From: Dyella thiooxydans
GTDB lineage: Bacteria > Pseudomonadota > Gammaproteobacteria > Xanthomonadales > Rhodanobacteraceae
Assembly (NCBI RefSeq): GCF_001641285.1
Contig: NZ_CP014841.1
Location: forward strand, 3,870,501 to 3,934,500
Direction of reading: 5' to 3'
Length of the DNA stretch: 64,000 nucleotides
Shown: piece by piece, positions 17,133 through 26,956 of the stretch
Numbering within the stretch: the first letter of the stretch is position 1
How the letters are laid out: each line of letters opens with the position of its first letter
Translations under genes and position numbers: made by a program
The notes under the pieces: generated by a model
Database searches by the model: none
The model's input: only the letters and a program-made list of their open reading frames with translations
Told to the model about the DNA's origin: nothing

Positions 17133-18119
17133 ATGAAGCTTGGCAGTCTCAAGGAAGGCGGCCGCGACGGCACGCTGATCGTCGTCAGCCGCGACCTGAC
17201 CCACGCCGTGCGCGCCACCGGCATCGCGCCGACCCTGCAGGCCGCGCTGGACGACTGGCACAACGCCGCGCCGCGCCTGAATGCGCTGTACGACGAGGTG
17301 AACGCCGGTACCGCCGAGGGCCGCTTCGCGCTGGACCTCAACGCGCTGGCCGCGCCGCTGCCGCGCGCCTACGAGTTCGTCGACGGCTCGGCCTACCTGC
17401 CGCACGTGGAGCGCGTGCGCAAGGCGCGTGGCGCCGAGGTGCCGGCCAGCTTCTACACCGATCCGCTGATGTACCAGGCCACCAGTGCCGGCTTCCTCGG
17501 CCCGCGCGATCCGGTGGTGGTGCCCAGCGAGGACTACGGCATCGACCTGGAGGCCGAGGTGCTGGTGGTGACCGACGACGTGCCGATGGCGGTGACGCCG
17601 GAGCAGGCCGCCGGGCACATCCAGCTGGTCGGCCTGGTCAACGATGTCAGCCTGCGCGGGCTGATCCCGGCCGAACTGGCCAAGGGCTTCGGCTTCCTGC
17701 AGTCCAAGCCGCGCTCGGCGCTGTCGCCGGTGCTGGTGACTCCGGACGAGCTGGGCGACGCTTGGCAGGACTCCAAGCTGCACCTGCCGATGCGCACCTG
17801 GATCAACGGCCAGTGGTTCGGCGAGGCCGAGTGCGGGGTGGACATGCAGTTCAACTTCGCCCAGCTGGTGGCGCACGCGGCCAAGACCCGCCCGCTGACT
17901 GCCGGCACCCTGGTCGGTTCGGGCACCATTGCCAACCAGGACACGGCCAAGGGCGCTTCCTGCCTGGCCGAGCAGCGCACCGTGGAAACCCTGCGCGACG
18001 GCCAGCCGTCCACCCCGTTCCTGAAGTACGAGGATACCGTACGCATCGAGATCACCGATGCCGCCGGCCAGTCGATCTTCGGCGCCATCGAACAGGTCAT
18101 CGCGCCGCTCAAGCGCTGA
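17133..18119 (+). CDS. fumarylacetoacetate hydrolase family protein
   Basis: A 328-residue FAH-fold hydrolase expected to split fumarylacetoacetate into fumarate and acetoacetate, the last step of homogentisate breakdown. Visible features are GIDLEAEVLVVTDD (acidic metal ligands), LVNDVSLRGLIP, a FLQSKPRSALSP stretch and the C-terminal VGSGTIANQD. It is the shorter bacterial form rather than the 420-residue eukaryotic type, so assignment to this substrate rests on its place after hppD and hmgA. The isomerase step between HmgA and this enzyme is supplied by maiA, which is far away at 51.1 kb. Confidence 0.9.
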   Translation: MKLGSLKEGGRDGTLIVVSRDLTHAVRATGIAPTLQAALDDWHNAAPRLNALYDEVNAGTAEGRFALDLNALAAPLPRAYEFVDGSAYLPHVERVRKARGAEVPASFYTDPLMYQATSAGFLGPRDPVVVPSEDYGIDLEAEVLVVTDDVPMAVTPEQAAGHIQLVGLVNDVSLRGLIPAELAKGFGFLQSKPRSALSPVLVTPDELGDAWQDSKLHLPMRTWINGQWFGEAECGVDMQFNFAQLVAHAAKTRPLTAGTLVGSGTIANQDTAKGASCLAEQRTVETLRDGQPSTPFLKYEDTVRIEITDAAGQSIFGAIEQVIAPLKR

Positions 18120-18125
18120 GTCGCG

Positions 18126-18160
18126 TGCCACGCCACCCGGTGAGTGCGGGCGGCGTGGCA
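18126..18160 (+). other. hairpin after the homogentisate operon
   Basis: TGCCACGCC (18126-18134) pairs with GGCGTGGCA (18152-18160) around a 17-base loop, seven bases past the last stop. It has no T-run. It may protect or end the operon transcript, but intrinsic termination is uncertain. Confidence 0.4.
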
Positions 18161-18204
18161 TATCCATAGGCGAAGTGGTTATCACCGGTCCGGTCGGTGC
18201 TGGC

Positions 18205-18210
18205 TAGAAT
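18205..18210 (+). promoter_or_regulatory. candidate -10 element of cysD-cysNC
   Basis: TAGAAT ends nine bases before the cysD ATG and no convincing -35 is at 16-18 bases. If used, transcription would start almost at the start codon, and no Shine-Dalgarno is visible there. Confidence 0.3.
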
Positions 18211-18219
18211 CGGTGGATC

Positions 18220-19158
18220 ATGACCGTTCTCCAGACCACTCCTGCTGGTGCGCTGGCCACCCGCCAGTCGCACCTCAAGCGCCTCGAAGCCGAGAGCATC
18301 CACATCCTGCGCGAGGTGGCGGCCGAGTTCCGCCACCCGGTGATGCTGTATTCGATCGGCAAGGATTCCTCGGTCCTGCTGCACCTGCTGCAGAAGGCCT
18401 TCCATCCGGCGCCGCCACCGATCCCGCTGCTGCACGTGGACACCACCTGGAAGTTCCGCGAGATGATCGCCTTCCGCGATCGCCGCGCGGCCGAGGTGGG
18501 CGCGAAGCTGATCGTGCACATCAACCGGGAGGGCGTGCGCCAGGGCGTCGGTCCGTTCACCCACGGCGCCACCGTGCACACCGACATCATGAAGACCCAG
18601 GCGCTGAAGCAGGCGCTGGATGCGCACGGCTTCGACGCGGCGATCGGCGGGGCCCGTCGCGACGAGGAGAAGTCGCGCGCCAAGGAGCGGGTGTTCTCCT
18701 TCCGCACCGCGCAGCACCGCTGGGACCCGAAGCGCCAGCGTCCGGAGCTGTGGAACCTCTACAACGGCCGCATCGCCAGGGGCGAGAGCGTGCGCGTATT
18801 CCCGTTGTCGAACTGGACCGAGCTGGATATCTGGCTCTACATCTACCGCGAGGCGATCGAGGTGCCCTCGCTGTACTTGGCCGCGCCGCGGCCGGTGGTC
18901 GAGCGCGACGGCATGCTGGTGATGGTCGACGACGAACGCCTGCCGCTGAGGTCCGGCGAGCGGCCCGAGATGCGCAAGGTGCGTTTCCGCACGCTGGGCT
19001 GCTACCCGCTGACCGGCGCGATCGAATCGGAGGCCGACGACCTGCCCAAGGTGATCCAGGAGATGCTGGTCGCGCGCACCTCCGAACGGCAGGGGCGGGC
19101 GATCGACCACGATCCCTCCGCCTCGATGGAGAAGAAGAAGCAGGAGGGGTACTTCTGA
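18220..19158 (+). CDS. cysD: sulfate adenylyltransferase subunit 2
   Basis: Catalytic subunit of ATP sulfurylase, forming adenosine 5'-phosphosulfate from sulfate and ATP together with the GTPase subunit CysN. The 312-residue protein has the PP-loop motif [13 protein letters not shown] and the later [17 protein letters not shown] segment typical of CysD. The C-terminus (EKKKQEGYF) is characteristic. Its stop shares one base with the ATG of cysNC (TGATG), so the two subunits are translationally coupled. No reductase genes (cysHIJ) are in the window. Confidence 0.97.
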   Translation: MTVLQTTPAGALATRQSHLKRLEAESIHILREVAAEFRHPVMLYSIGKDSSVLLHLLQKAFHPAPPPIPLLHVDTTWKFREMIAFRDRRAAEVGAKLIVHINREGVRQGVGPFTHGATVHTDIMKTQALKQALDAHGFDAAIGGARRDEEKSRAKERVFSFRTAQHRWDPKRQRPELWNLYNGRIARGESVRVFPLSNWTELDIWLYIYREAIEVPSLYLAAPRPVVERDGMLVMVDDERLPLRSGERPEMRKVRFRTLGCYPLTGAIESEADDLPKVIQEMLVARTSERQGRAIDHDPSASMEKKKQEGYF

Positions 19159-21041
19159 TGGGCCGCGAACCGATCCTGTCCGTGGACGACTACCTCGCCC
19201 GCCACGAATCGAAGGACCTGCTGCGCTTCATCACCTGCGGCAGTGTCGATGACGGCAAGAGCACCCTGCTCGGGCGCCTGCTGTACGACACCAAGGTGCT
19301 GTTCGACGACCAGCTTGCTGCGCTGGAAGGCGATTCGCTGCGCCACGGCACGCAGAACGGCGAGCTGGATTTCGCGCTGCTGGTGGACGGCCTGTCGGCC
19401 GAGCGCGAGCAGGGCATCACCATCGACGTGGCGTACCGCTTCTTCACCACCGAGCGGCGCAAGTTCATCGTCGCCGACTGCCCGGGGCACGAGCAGTACA
19501 CGCGCAACATGGCCACCGGCGCCAGCACGGCGGACCTCGCCGTGGTGCTGATCGATGCGCGCAAGGGCGTGCTCACGCAGACCCGCCGGCATACCTACAT
19601 CGCGGCGCTGCTCGGCATCCGCCACGTGCTGCTGGCGGTGAACAAGATGGACCTGGTCGATTTCGACGAGGCCACCTTCCGTGCCATCCAGACCGAGTAC
19701 GCGGCGCTGGCCGCAGGCATGGGCATTCCCCAGGTCACCGCGATCCCGGTGTCGGCGCTGCGCGGCGAGAACGTCAGCGCACGGGCCACGGCGATGCCCT
19801 GGTTCGATGGCCCGAGCCTGCTCGAGCACCTGGAGACGGTGACGATGACCCCACCGGCGCAGACGACGGGCTTCCGCCTGCCGGTGCAGTGGGTGTGTCG
19901 GCCTGACCAGAACTTCCGTGGCTATGCCGGGCCGGTGGTGGCCGGATCGATCGCCCCCGGTGACGAAGTCGTGGTGCTGCCCGGCGGCGCGCGCTCGCGC
20001 GTGGCGCGCATCGTCACCGCCGATGGCGACCTCAAGCGGGCGACGGTCGGCGACGCGGTCACGCTGACCCTGGAAGACGAACGCGACATCAGTCGCGGCG
20101 ACGTGATCGCCGCGGCGGCCGATCCCGCGCAGGTGGCCGACCAGTTCGCCGCCCATGTGCTTTGGATGGACGAGGCGGCACTGCTGCCCGGGCGTGGCTA
20201 CTGGCTGAAGATCGGTTCGCGCACGGTCGGTGCGCAGGTTACCGAGATCAAGCACAAGGTCGACGTGAACACCCAGGACGAGCTGGCGGCCAAGCGGCTG
20301 GAGCTCAACGAGGTGGGCTACTGCAACCTGTCGCTGGACCAGGCGGTGGCGTTCGAACCCTACGCGACGTGCCGCGAACTCGGTGCCTTCATCCTGATCG
20401 ATCGGCAGACCAACGCCACCGTCGGCGCCGGCACGCTGGACTTCGCCCTGCGCCGTGCCGACAACATCCACTGGCAGCACCTGGACATCGACCGGGCCGC
20501 GCGTGCGCGGCTGAAGGGCCAGGCGCCGGCCTGTCTGTGGTTCACCGGCCTGTCCGGCTCCGGCAAGTCGACCGTGGCCAACCTGGTGGAGAAGCGCCTG
20601 TTCGCGATGGGCCGGCATACCTACCTGCTGGATGGCGACAACGTGCGCCACGGGCTCAACCGCGACCTGGGCTTCACCGACGAGGATCGCGTGGAGAACA
20701 TCCGCCGCGTGGCCGAGGTGGCCAAGCTGATGGTCGATGCCGGGCTGATCGTGCTGGTGTCCTTCATCAGTCCGTTCCGCGGGGAGCGCCGGATGGCGCG
20801 CGAGCTGTTCGCGCCGGGAGAGTTCCACGAGGTGTTCGTCGACACGCCGCTGGCGGTGTGCGAGGCGCGCGACGTGAAGGGCCTGTACGCCAAGGCACGT
20901 GCCGGCGGCATCAGGAACTTCACCGGTATCGATTCGCCCTACGAGGCACCCGAAGCGCCGGAAGTGCATCTGCATGGCGGTGAAGAGGCTCCGGAACAGC
21001 TGGCCGAGCGGGTGATCCGGGAGCTGCTCGGGGAGCACTGA
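19158..21041 (+). CDS. cysNC: bifunctional sulfate adenylyltransferase subunit 1 / adenylylsulfate kinase
   Basis: A 627-residue fusion. Residues 1 to about 430 are the EF-Tu-like GTPase CysN with G1 GSVDDGKS (28-35), DCPGHEQY, and NKMDLVDF. Residues from about 450 onward are APS kinase with P-loop GLSGSGKS (464-471), the [15 protein letters not shown] segment and VEVF-type active-site context. Together with CysD it makes APS and then PAPS for sulfate assimilation or sulfation. Fused CysNC is usual in xanthomonads and rhizobial NodQ. The start overlaps the cysD stop by one base. Confidence 0.97.
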   Translation: MGREPILSVDDYLARHESKDLLRFITCGSVDDGKSTLLGRLLYDTKVLFDDQLAALEGDSLRHGTQNGELDFALLVDGLSAEREQGITIDVAYRFFTTERRKFIVADCPGHEQYTRNMATGASTADLAVVLIDARKGVLTQTRRHTYIAALLGIRHVLLAVNKMDLVDFDEATFRAIQTEYAALAAGMGIPQVTAIPVSALRGENVSARATAMPWFDGPSLLEHLETVTMTPPAQTTGFRLPVQWVCRPDQNFRGYAGPVVAGSIAPGDEVVVLPGGARSRVARIVTADGDLKRATVGDAVTLTLEDERDISRGDVIAAAADPAQVADQFAAHVLWMDEAALLPGRGYWLKIGSRTVGAQVTEIKHKVDVNTQDELAAKRLELNEVGYCNLSLDQAVAFEPYATCRELGAFILIDRQTNATVGAGTLDFALRRADNIHWQHLDIDRAARARLKGQAPACLWFTGLSGSGKSTVANLVEKRLFAMGRHTYLLDGDNVRHGLNRDLGFTDEDRVENIRRVAEVAKLMVDAGLIVLVSFISPFRGERRMARELFAPGEFHEVFVDTPLAVCEARDVKGLYAKARAGGIRNFTGIDSPYEAPEAPEVHLHGGEEAPEQLAERVIRELLGEH

Positions 21042-21106
21042 GGCCGCGACAGGGGAGCGGCCAGCCTCTAGGATGGCGCTCCCGACTTATCCGCACGAGG
21101 CATCCC

Positions 21107-21610
21107 ATGTCGCAGAACGTTACGCTCAAGGGCAATCCGGTCGAGGTCCAGGGCGATTTTCCCGCCGTGGGCGCCAAGGCCCCCGGCTTTCGCCTGGTCG
21201 CCAAGGACCTGGCCGACGTCTCGCTGGCCGACTTCACCGGCAAGCGCAAGATCCTGAATATTTTCCCCAGCGTCGACACCCCGGTGTGCGCCGCCTCGGT
21301 GCGCCACTTCAACCAGGATGCCTCCGAACTCGCCAACACCGTGGTGCTGTGCATCTCGGCCGACCTGCCGTTCGCGCAGGCGCGCTTCTGCGGCGCCGAG
21401 GGCCTGGACCACGTGGTGACGCTGTCGACCCTGCGCGGCGCCGATTTCCTCAAGACCTACGGCGTGGCGCTGTCCAGCGGCCCGCTGGCCGGGCTGGCGG
21501 CGCGCGCGGTGGTGGTGCTGGACGAGCACGACCACGTGAAGCATGCCGAACTGGTGCCGGAAATCACCCAGGAGCCGGACTACGACGCGGCGCTGGCCGC
21601 GCTGAAGTAA
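21107..21610 (+). CDS. tpx: thiol peroxidase, atypical 2-Cys peroxiredoxin
   Basis: Reduces hydrogen peroxide and organic hydroperoxides with electrons from thioredoxin. The 167-residue protein carries the peroxidatic cysteine C61 in [11 protein letters not shown] and the resolving cysteine C95 in [12 protein letters not shown], the same positions as in the E. coli enzyme. It stands alone, downstream of cysNC in the same direction after 65 bases. A TAGGAT at 21069-21074 could serve as its -10 element but lacks a clear -35. Confidence 0.96.
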   Translation: MSQNVTLKGNPVEVQGDFPAVGAKAPGFRLVAKDLADVSLADFTGKRKILNIFPSVDTPVCAASVRHFNQDASELANTVVLCISADLPFAQARFCGAEGLDHVVTLSTLRGADFLKTYGVALSSGPLAGLAARAVVVLDEHDHVKHAELVPEITQEPDYDAALAALK

Positions 21611-21667
21611 GGCGATCGACTCGATCAGGCCCCCGCGGTAGCGAGTTGCTCGGGCGCTTCTCCCAGC

Positions 21668-21781
21668 CGTCATTCCAGCGAAAGCTGGAATCCGGCGTCT
21701 TTCCGGACATCGCGAGCCAAGGCACTGGATGACCAGCCCTGCGGCTGTTGAAAAGCGTCTCCGCCTTGCGCCGGAATGACG
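21668..21781. repeat. interspersed hairpin repeat with CGTCATTCC ends
   Basis: The element begins CGTCATTCC and ends with its inverse GGAATGACG. Near the left end ATTCCAGC-GAAA-GCTGGAAT forms an 8-pair hairpin with a GAAA loop (21672-21691). This resembles the GCGAAAGC hairpin repeats scattered in intergenic regions of many proteobacteria. Only one copy is in the window, so its family is a guess. Confidence 0.55.
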
Positions 21782-21828
21782 TGCCGTTGGAGGTTTCGGG
21801 ATGAGGCGGCCGTCCCGTCCACCGAACC

Positions 21829-21859
21829 AAAAAGAAAGGCGCCCTGGGGCGCCTTTCTT
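21829..21859 (-). terminator. intrinsic terminator of gap (possibly bidirectional)
   Basis: A 12-pair stem (21832-21843 with 21848-21859, loop CTGG) lies 20 bases past the gap stop. On the minus strand it continues into a T-rich tail from the A-run at 21829-21833. On the plus strand the stem itself ends in TTTCTT and might also stop tpx transcripts. Confidence 0.85.
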
Positions 21860-21878
21860 CGTATCGCGGCGGCAGATC

Positions 21879-22922
<1,044 letters not shown>

Positions 22923-23051
22923 TTATTCTAGCAGGCCGTCAGGCCGCTTCGACGCCGGGGACAAGCGGTGCCGGGCCCCGCCCGGTGTCATCCGGCGCTG
23001 CACGGGGCTGTGGCAGACTCCCGGTCTTCCCCATCACGCCCTGACGATCCG

Positions 23052-23927
23052 ATGAAGCTGCGTCCCTCTCGCCTCAGCCTGCTGTCCCTCGCCTTCACCC
23101 TGGGGGTCGCCGCCCCGCACGCCATGGCCTGGGGGCCGGAAGGCCACGCGATCGTGGCGGACATCGCCCAGTCGCATCTGGATCCGGCGGCCGCCGCGCA
23201 GGTGCGGGCGCTGCTCGCGCTGGAAGGCTACGATCGGCTCGACCAGATCGCCTCGTGGGCCGACCAGCACCGCAAGGAGATGCCCGGCACGGGGGGCTGG
23301 CATTACGTCGACATCCCGCTCGAGGCGCCGGATTACCGGGCCGCGCGCGACTGCCCCCGGGACAACTGTATCGTGGCCCAGCTGGACCATTTCACCCGCG
23401 TCCTTGCCGACCGGTCGGCGAGCCCGCAGGCCCGGCTGGAGGCGCTGAAGTGGGTGGTCCACCTGGCCGGCGACATCCACCAGCCGATGCACGCGGTGGA
23501 CCACGACGACAAGGGCGGCAACACGGTCCAGGTGCAGTTCTTCGGCATCGGCACCAACCTGCACTCGGTCTGGGACGGTCGCGTGATCGAACACCAGCTG
23601 GACCTCAAGCTGGGGCCGAACTATTCGATCGACCGGACGGCGGTGGCCGCGCGCGCGAAGCAGCTGGAAGCAGGGATCACCCCGGCCGAGCTTGCGCAGT
23701 GGGCCCCTGCCGGGACGCTCGCCACGCTCGACACGCGTGTCGTCGACTGGGCCAACGAGTCGCACCATCTCGCCCGGACCGTCGCCTATACCGATCTGGC
23801 CAAGCCGTCCGGCGTGGCTTGGTCCGAGCGCTACCAGGCCAAGGCCTGGCCGGTGATCCGCGAGCGGCTCGAACAAGGCGGTGTTCGCCTCGCCGAGATA
23901 TTGGACGAGGCGCTGGGCAGCCGCTGA
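23052..23927 (+). CDS. secreted S1/P1-family nuclease
   Basis: A 291-residue zinc nuclease expected to cut single-stranded nucleic acids in the periplasm or outside. Residues 1-26 form a signal peptide ending in AMA, which exposes W27 as the mature N-terminus. The trinuclear zinc ligands of P1 nuclease all have counterparts with matching spacing: W27, H32, D71, H84, H137, D141, H147, H171 and D175. The N-terminal tryptophan as a ligand makes the predicted cleavage site compelling. It stands alone between gap and pyk. Bacterial homologues act in nutrient scavenging or as virulence factors; which applies here is unknown. Confidence 0.93.
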   Translation: MKLRPSRLSLLSLAFTLGVAAPHAMAWGPEGHAIVADIAQSHLDPAAAAQVRALLALEGYDRLDQIASWADQHRKEMPGTGGWHYVDIPLEAPDYRAARDCPRDNCIVAQLDHFTRVLADRSASPQARLEALKWVVHLAGDIHQPMHAVDHDDKGGNTVQVQFFGIGTNLHSVWDGRVIEHQLDLKLGPNYSIDRTAVAARAKQLEAGITPAELAQWAPAGTLATLDTRVVDWANESHHLARTVAYTDLAKPSGVAWSERYQAKAWPVIRERLEQGGVRLAEILDEALGSR

Positions 23928-24019
23928 GGCATCGCCGCTCGTACCGTCGCGGCGACCGGTCGTGACGGTGCAGGCTCAGGGTTCGGGACGCCTTCCGGGC
24001 CTGGCTGTGCATCGATAAG

Positions 24020-24050
24020 CCGGCAGGGCGGTCGGCCGGGAAATTTTTTT
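24020..24050 (+). terminator. possible terminator after the nuclease gene
   Basis: A short CCGGC...GCCGG stem with a ten-base loop is followed by GGGAAATTTTTTT. The T-run is striking but the stem is weak. It lies in the 337-base gap 23928-24264, in which I see no gene. Confidence 0.35.
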
Positions 24051-24264
24051 GCCAGGGTTGCTGCGGCGCAACACATCGATGCCGCATCGCGTGGCGTTAC
24101 GTGGTCTGCATGGTTGTCGACCGCAGATCGCTGGTCGACGCCGACTGGTATCTTCACGCCGCATTTTCATGGCCGGCGACGCACCTCGCGCAGCCGTCCA
24201 AACGGCTGAAAATTCGCGATTTGAATCGTGGCGATGCAGCTCGCGTTGTTGCTACGCTTCCGGG

Positions 24265-25746
24265 ATGACTACCCAATCCCAGCAAGTCCGCCGTACCAAG
24301 ATCGTCGCCACGCTCGGCCCCGCCACCGATGCGCCGGGGATGCTCGAAAAGATCATCGCCGAGGGCGTCAATGTCGCCCGCCTCAACCTGTCGCATGGCA
24401 CGCCCGACGACCATCGCGCCCGCGCCGAGGCCGTGCGCGCCGCTGCCGCCAAGGTCGGCGTGGAGGTCGGCATCCTGGCCGACCTGCAGGGCCCGAAGAT
24501 CCGCGTCGAGAAGTTCGCGGACGGTCCGGTGCAGCTCGAGGTCGGTGACGCGTTCACGCTGGACTGTCGTGACGACGCGCCGGACGGCGATGCCACCCGC
24601 GTCGGCGTGAGTTACCTCGGCCTGCCGCAGGACGTGAGCCCCGGCGACATCCTGCTGTTCGACGACGGGCTGGTCGCGATGCGGGTGGAGTCGATCGACG
24701 GCACCGAGATCCACTGCACGGTCACCGTCGGTGGCAAGCTGTCCAACCGCAAGGGCCTGAACCGGCAGGGTGGTGGACTCACCGTCGACGCGCTGTCGGA
24801 CAAGGACCGCAACGACATCAAGCTGGCCGCCGAGCTCGGCGCCGATTTTCTGGCCGTGTCGTTCGTGCGCTCGGCCGAGGATATGCATACCGCGCGTCGC
24901 CTGATGCGCGAGGCCGGCGGCCACGCCGTGATGGTGGCCAAGATCGAGCGTGCCGACGCGATTCCGGTGCTGGGCGAGATCATCGATGCCACCGACGTGG
25001 TGATGGTGGCGCGCGGCGACCTGGGCGTGGAGATCGGCGATGCCGAGCTGCCGGGCCTGCAGAAGAAGATCATCCGTGAAACGGTGCAGCGCAACCGCGC
25101 GGTGATCACCGCCACGCAGATGCTGCAGTCGATGGTGCGTTCGCCGATCCCGACCCGCGCCGAGGTGCTCGACGTGGCCAATGCGGTGATCGACGGTACC
25201 GATGCGGTGATGCTGTCGGAAGAATCCGCGGCCGGCGCGCATCCGGACAAGGCGGTGGCGGCGATGGTGCGCATCTGCCTGGGTGCCGAGCGCCAGTTCG
25301 AGCCGAAGGACGAACGCATGCTCGATGCGGCGCTGCAACTGGACCGGGCCGACCAGGCGATCGCCCTGGCCGCGATGGTGCTGGCCGGACACCTGGGCGT
25401 GCGCGCGATCGTCGCGTTGACCGAGTCCGGCGCCACCGCCCAGTGGCTGTCGCGCTACCGCAGTGCGGTGCCGATCTACGGCATGTCGCCGTTCGGCGAG
25501 GCGCGTCGCCGCATGCAGGTGCTGCGCGACGTGCATCCGGTGGAGTTCAGCCACGGCGAGCAGCAGAGCATGGCCGCCTCCACCCGCGCCGCCGTGCGCA
25601 TGCTGTTCGAGCAGGGCAAGCTGGCCGAAGGCGACCGCGTGGTGATCACCTACGGCGACCGGGTCGGCCAGGCCGGCGGCACCAACACGCTGAAACTGCT
25701 TTCGGTGGGTGCCGACGGGATCGTCGACAGCCTGCGCGAGCTCTGA
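24265..25746 (+). CDS. pyk: pyruvate kinase
   Basis: Converts phosphoenolpyruvate and ADP to pyruvate and ATP. The 493-residue protein begins with the typical RRTKIVATLGPAT, has DLQGPKIRVEKF, the catalytic lysine in VAKIERADAI, and the metal-binding MVARGDLGVEIG. The GTNTLKLLSV ending marks the C-terminal allosteric domain. The ATG is placed at the family start; no strong ribosome binding site precedes it and the reading frame stays open upstream. It belongs to a glycolytic neighbourhood with gap, fba, tkt and pgk. Confidence 0.96.
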   Translation: MTTQSQQVRRTKIVATLGPATDAPGMLEKIIAEGVNVARLNLSHGTPDDHRARAEAVRAAAAKVGVEVGILADLQGPKIRVEKFADGPVQLEVGDAFTLDCRDDAPDGDATRVGVSYLGLPQDVSPGDILLFDDGLVAMRVESIDGTEIHCTVTVGGKLSNRKGLNRQGGGLTVDALSDKDRNDIKLAAELGADFLAVSFVRSAEDMHTARRLMREAGGHAVMVAKIERADAIPVLGEIIDATDVVMVARGDLGVEIGDAELPGLQKKIIRETVQRNRAVITATQMLQSMVRSPIPTRAEVLDVANAVIDGTDAVMLSEESAAGAHPDKAVAAMVRICLGAERQFEPKDERMLDAALQLDRADQAIALAAMVLAGHLGVRAIVALTESGATAQWLSRYRSAVPIYGMSPFGEARRRMQVLRDVHPVEFSHGEQQSMAASTRAAVRMLFEQGKLAEGDRVVITYGDRVGQAGGTNTLKLLSVGADGIVDSLREL

Positions 25747-25784
25747 GGCTGGTTGCCCGCGCAACGGCGGGAGCGAGGGAACGC

Positions 25785-26339
25785 ATGAAGACCAATCTCC
25801 ACACGGTGCTGTGCACCTCGATCCGGCTGGGCGCCGTGCTGCTGGCGGTGCATGCACTGGAAGATGCGGCAACAGTGGTGGCCGCCGCCGACGGCAATAC
25901 CCATCGCCTGTTTGCCAGCCTGCTGTTCGATGCCTGGTATCTCGCCGTCGGGGTCGTGCTCTGGCTGTGGCCGGGCGCGTTGGCCTGGTGGGCCAGCAGC
26001 CGCTCGGGCGGACAGGTGCTGGAGGCGCCGATCGGCGCGGACGAACTGCAGCGCGTAGCGCTCTCGGTGCTTGGTGTCTGGCAGGTGGTGCAGGGGGTGT
26101 CCGGCTTGCTGAGCCATGGCGTCGTGATGGTTTTCCTGCATGACCGGATGACCGATTACTCCACCGGACATCTGCCACCCGCCGAGTGGCGCTGGGTGGT
26201 CTTCTACGTCCTGCAGGCACTGGCCGGCGCTGCGGTGGCGCTGGGTGCGGCAGGAATGGTGAATCTGTTCCACCGGCTGCGCCGGTTCCCCGAGGCGTCG
26301 CCCGCGACGACGGAGATCGACGCCGATGCCGTGCGCTGA
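25785..26339 (+). CDS. membrane protein of unknown function
   Basis: A 184-residue protein I do not recognise. Four hydrophobic stretches are visible (about residues 12-30, 45-66, 92-118 and 138-160), which suggests an inner-membrane protein with both ends in the cytoplasm. A GCGAGGGA ribosome site precedes the ATG. It lies 38 bases after pyk and 39 bases before the TonB-like gene, all in one direction, so co-transcription with pyk is possible. No motif points to a function. Confidence 0.7.
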   Translation: MKTNLHTVLCTSIRLGAVLLAVHALEDAATVVAAADGNTHRLFASLLFDAWYLAVGVVLWLWPGALAWWASSRSGGQVLEAPIGADELQRVALSVLGVWQVVQGVSGLLSHGVVMVFLHDRMTDYSTGHLPPAEWRWVVFYVLQALAGAAVALGAAGMVNLFHRLRRFPEASPATTEIDADAVR

Positions 26340-26378
26340 CGCTAGACTGGGCTACCACCCCATCCCCGGAGGCGACCG

Positions 26379-26819
26379 ATGAAGAAGAACCTGCTTCGCT
26401 TGCAACTGCCGTTGTGCCTGCTGGCGCTGGCCGTTTCCTCCCCGCTGATGGCCCAGGCGCGGCGGGTGTCGCCGGACAAGATCAACGGCTACTGGATCCT
26501 GCTCAATCGCAGCGTGGACGTGGACGTGCCGAACAGCGGCAAGAACATCTACAAGCCCGGCTGCGTGGCCGTCACCTTCACCATCGGCTCGGACGGCATC
26601 CCGCGCGACATCAAGGCGGTCAAGACCATCCCGGCGAGTGATCTGACGCCGGTCGCGGTCAACGCGGTGAAGCACTTCACCTACGGTCCCTCGCTGACCA
26701 ACCGGGCCGGCGAGCCGGTGGACACCTACTATGTGGTGCCCTTCAACGGACCGTCCGACAAGGCCGGCCAGCAGGCCCTGATGGCCCCTTGCCAGCTGCC
26801 CGGCTACGACCAGAACTGA
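26379..26819 (+). CDS. periplasmic TonB C-terminal-like protein
   Basis: A 146-residue protein with an N-terminal signal sequence ending about residue 26 (SSPLMAQA) and a domain like the TonB C-terminus: a cysteine, VAVTFTIGSDGIPRDIKAV, then ...AVNAVKHFTYGP. It lacks a proline-rich spacer and uses a cleavable signal rather than a TonB-type anchor, so it may not energise receptors itself. Many such short TonB-like proteins occur in Lysobacterales with unknown roles. A pair of cysteines (in KPGCV and APCQL) could form a disulfide. Confidence 0.7.
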   Translation: MKKNLLRLQLPLCLLALAVSSPLMAQARRVSPDKINGYWILLNRSVDVDVPNSGKNIYKPGCVAVTFTIGSDGIPRDIKAVKTIPASDLTPVAVNAVKHFTYGPSLTNRAGEPVDTYYVVPFNGPSDKAGQQALMAPCQLPGYDQN

Positions 26820-26861
26820 GCCGGCCTTCCGGCCGCCCCGGTGCCGCCGGGCGATCTGCCC

Positions 26862-26867
26862 TATAAT
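26862..26867 (+). promoter_or_regulatory. -10 element of the fba promoter
   Basis: A perfect TATAAT lies 90 bases before the fba start. No good -35 hexamer is found at the usual spacing. A GC-rich hairpin (26885-26908, GCCGCTCCCGG pairing with CCGGGGGCGGC) would be in the leader. Confidence 0.5.
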
Positions 26868-26956
26868 CCGCCGCTTTCAGCCTTGCCGCTCCCGGTTCCG
26901 GGGGCGGCGTGTCCTTTGCGCGGCCTGGCGGCCGCTGTCGTTTCCACGGAGTCGTC

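Noticed and set aside
14646-18185. Very long minus-strand open frame (over 1,100 codons) opposite hppD-hmgA-fahA
   Set aside because: It mirrors the codons of three well-supported genes, has low-complexity Arg/His/Gly-rich translation and no domain; it is a by-product of high GC.
24217-24228. CGATT-TG-AATCG dyad upstream of pyk
   Set aside because: Arms of five bases are expected by chance at this scale and it is not placed on a recognisable promoter.
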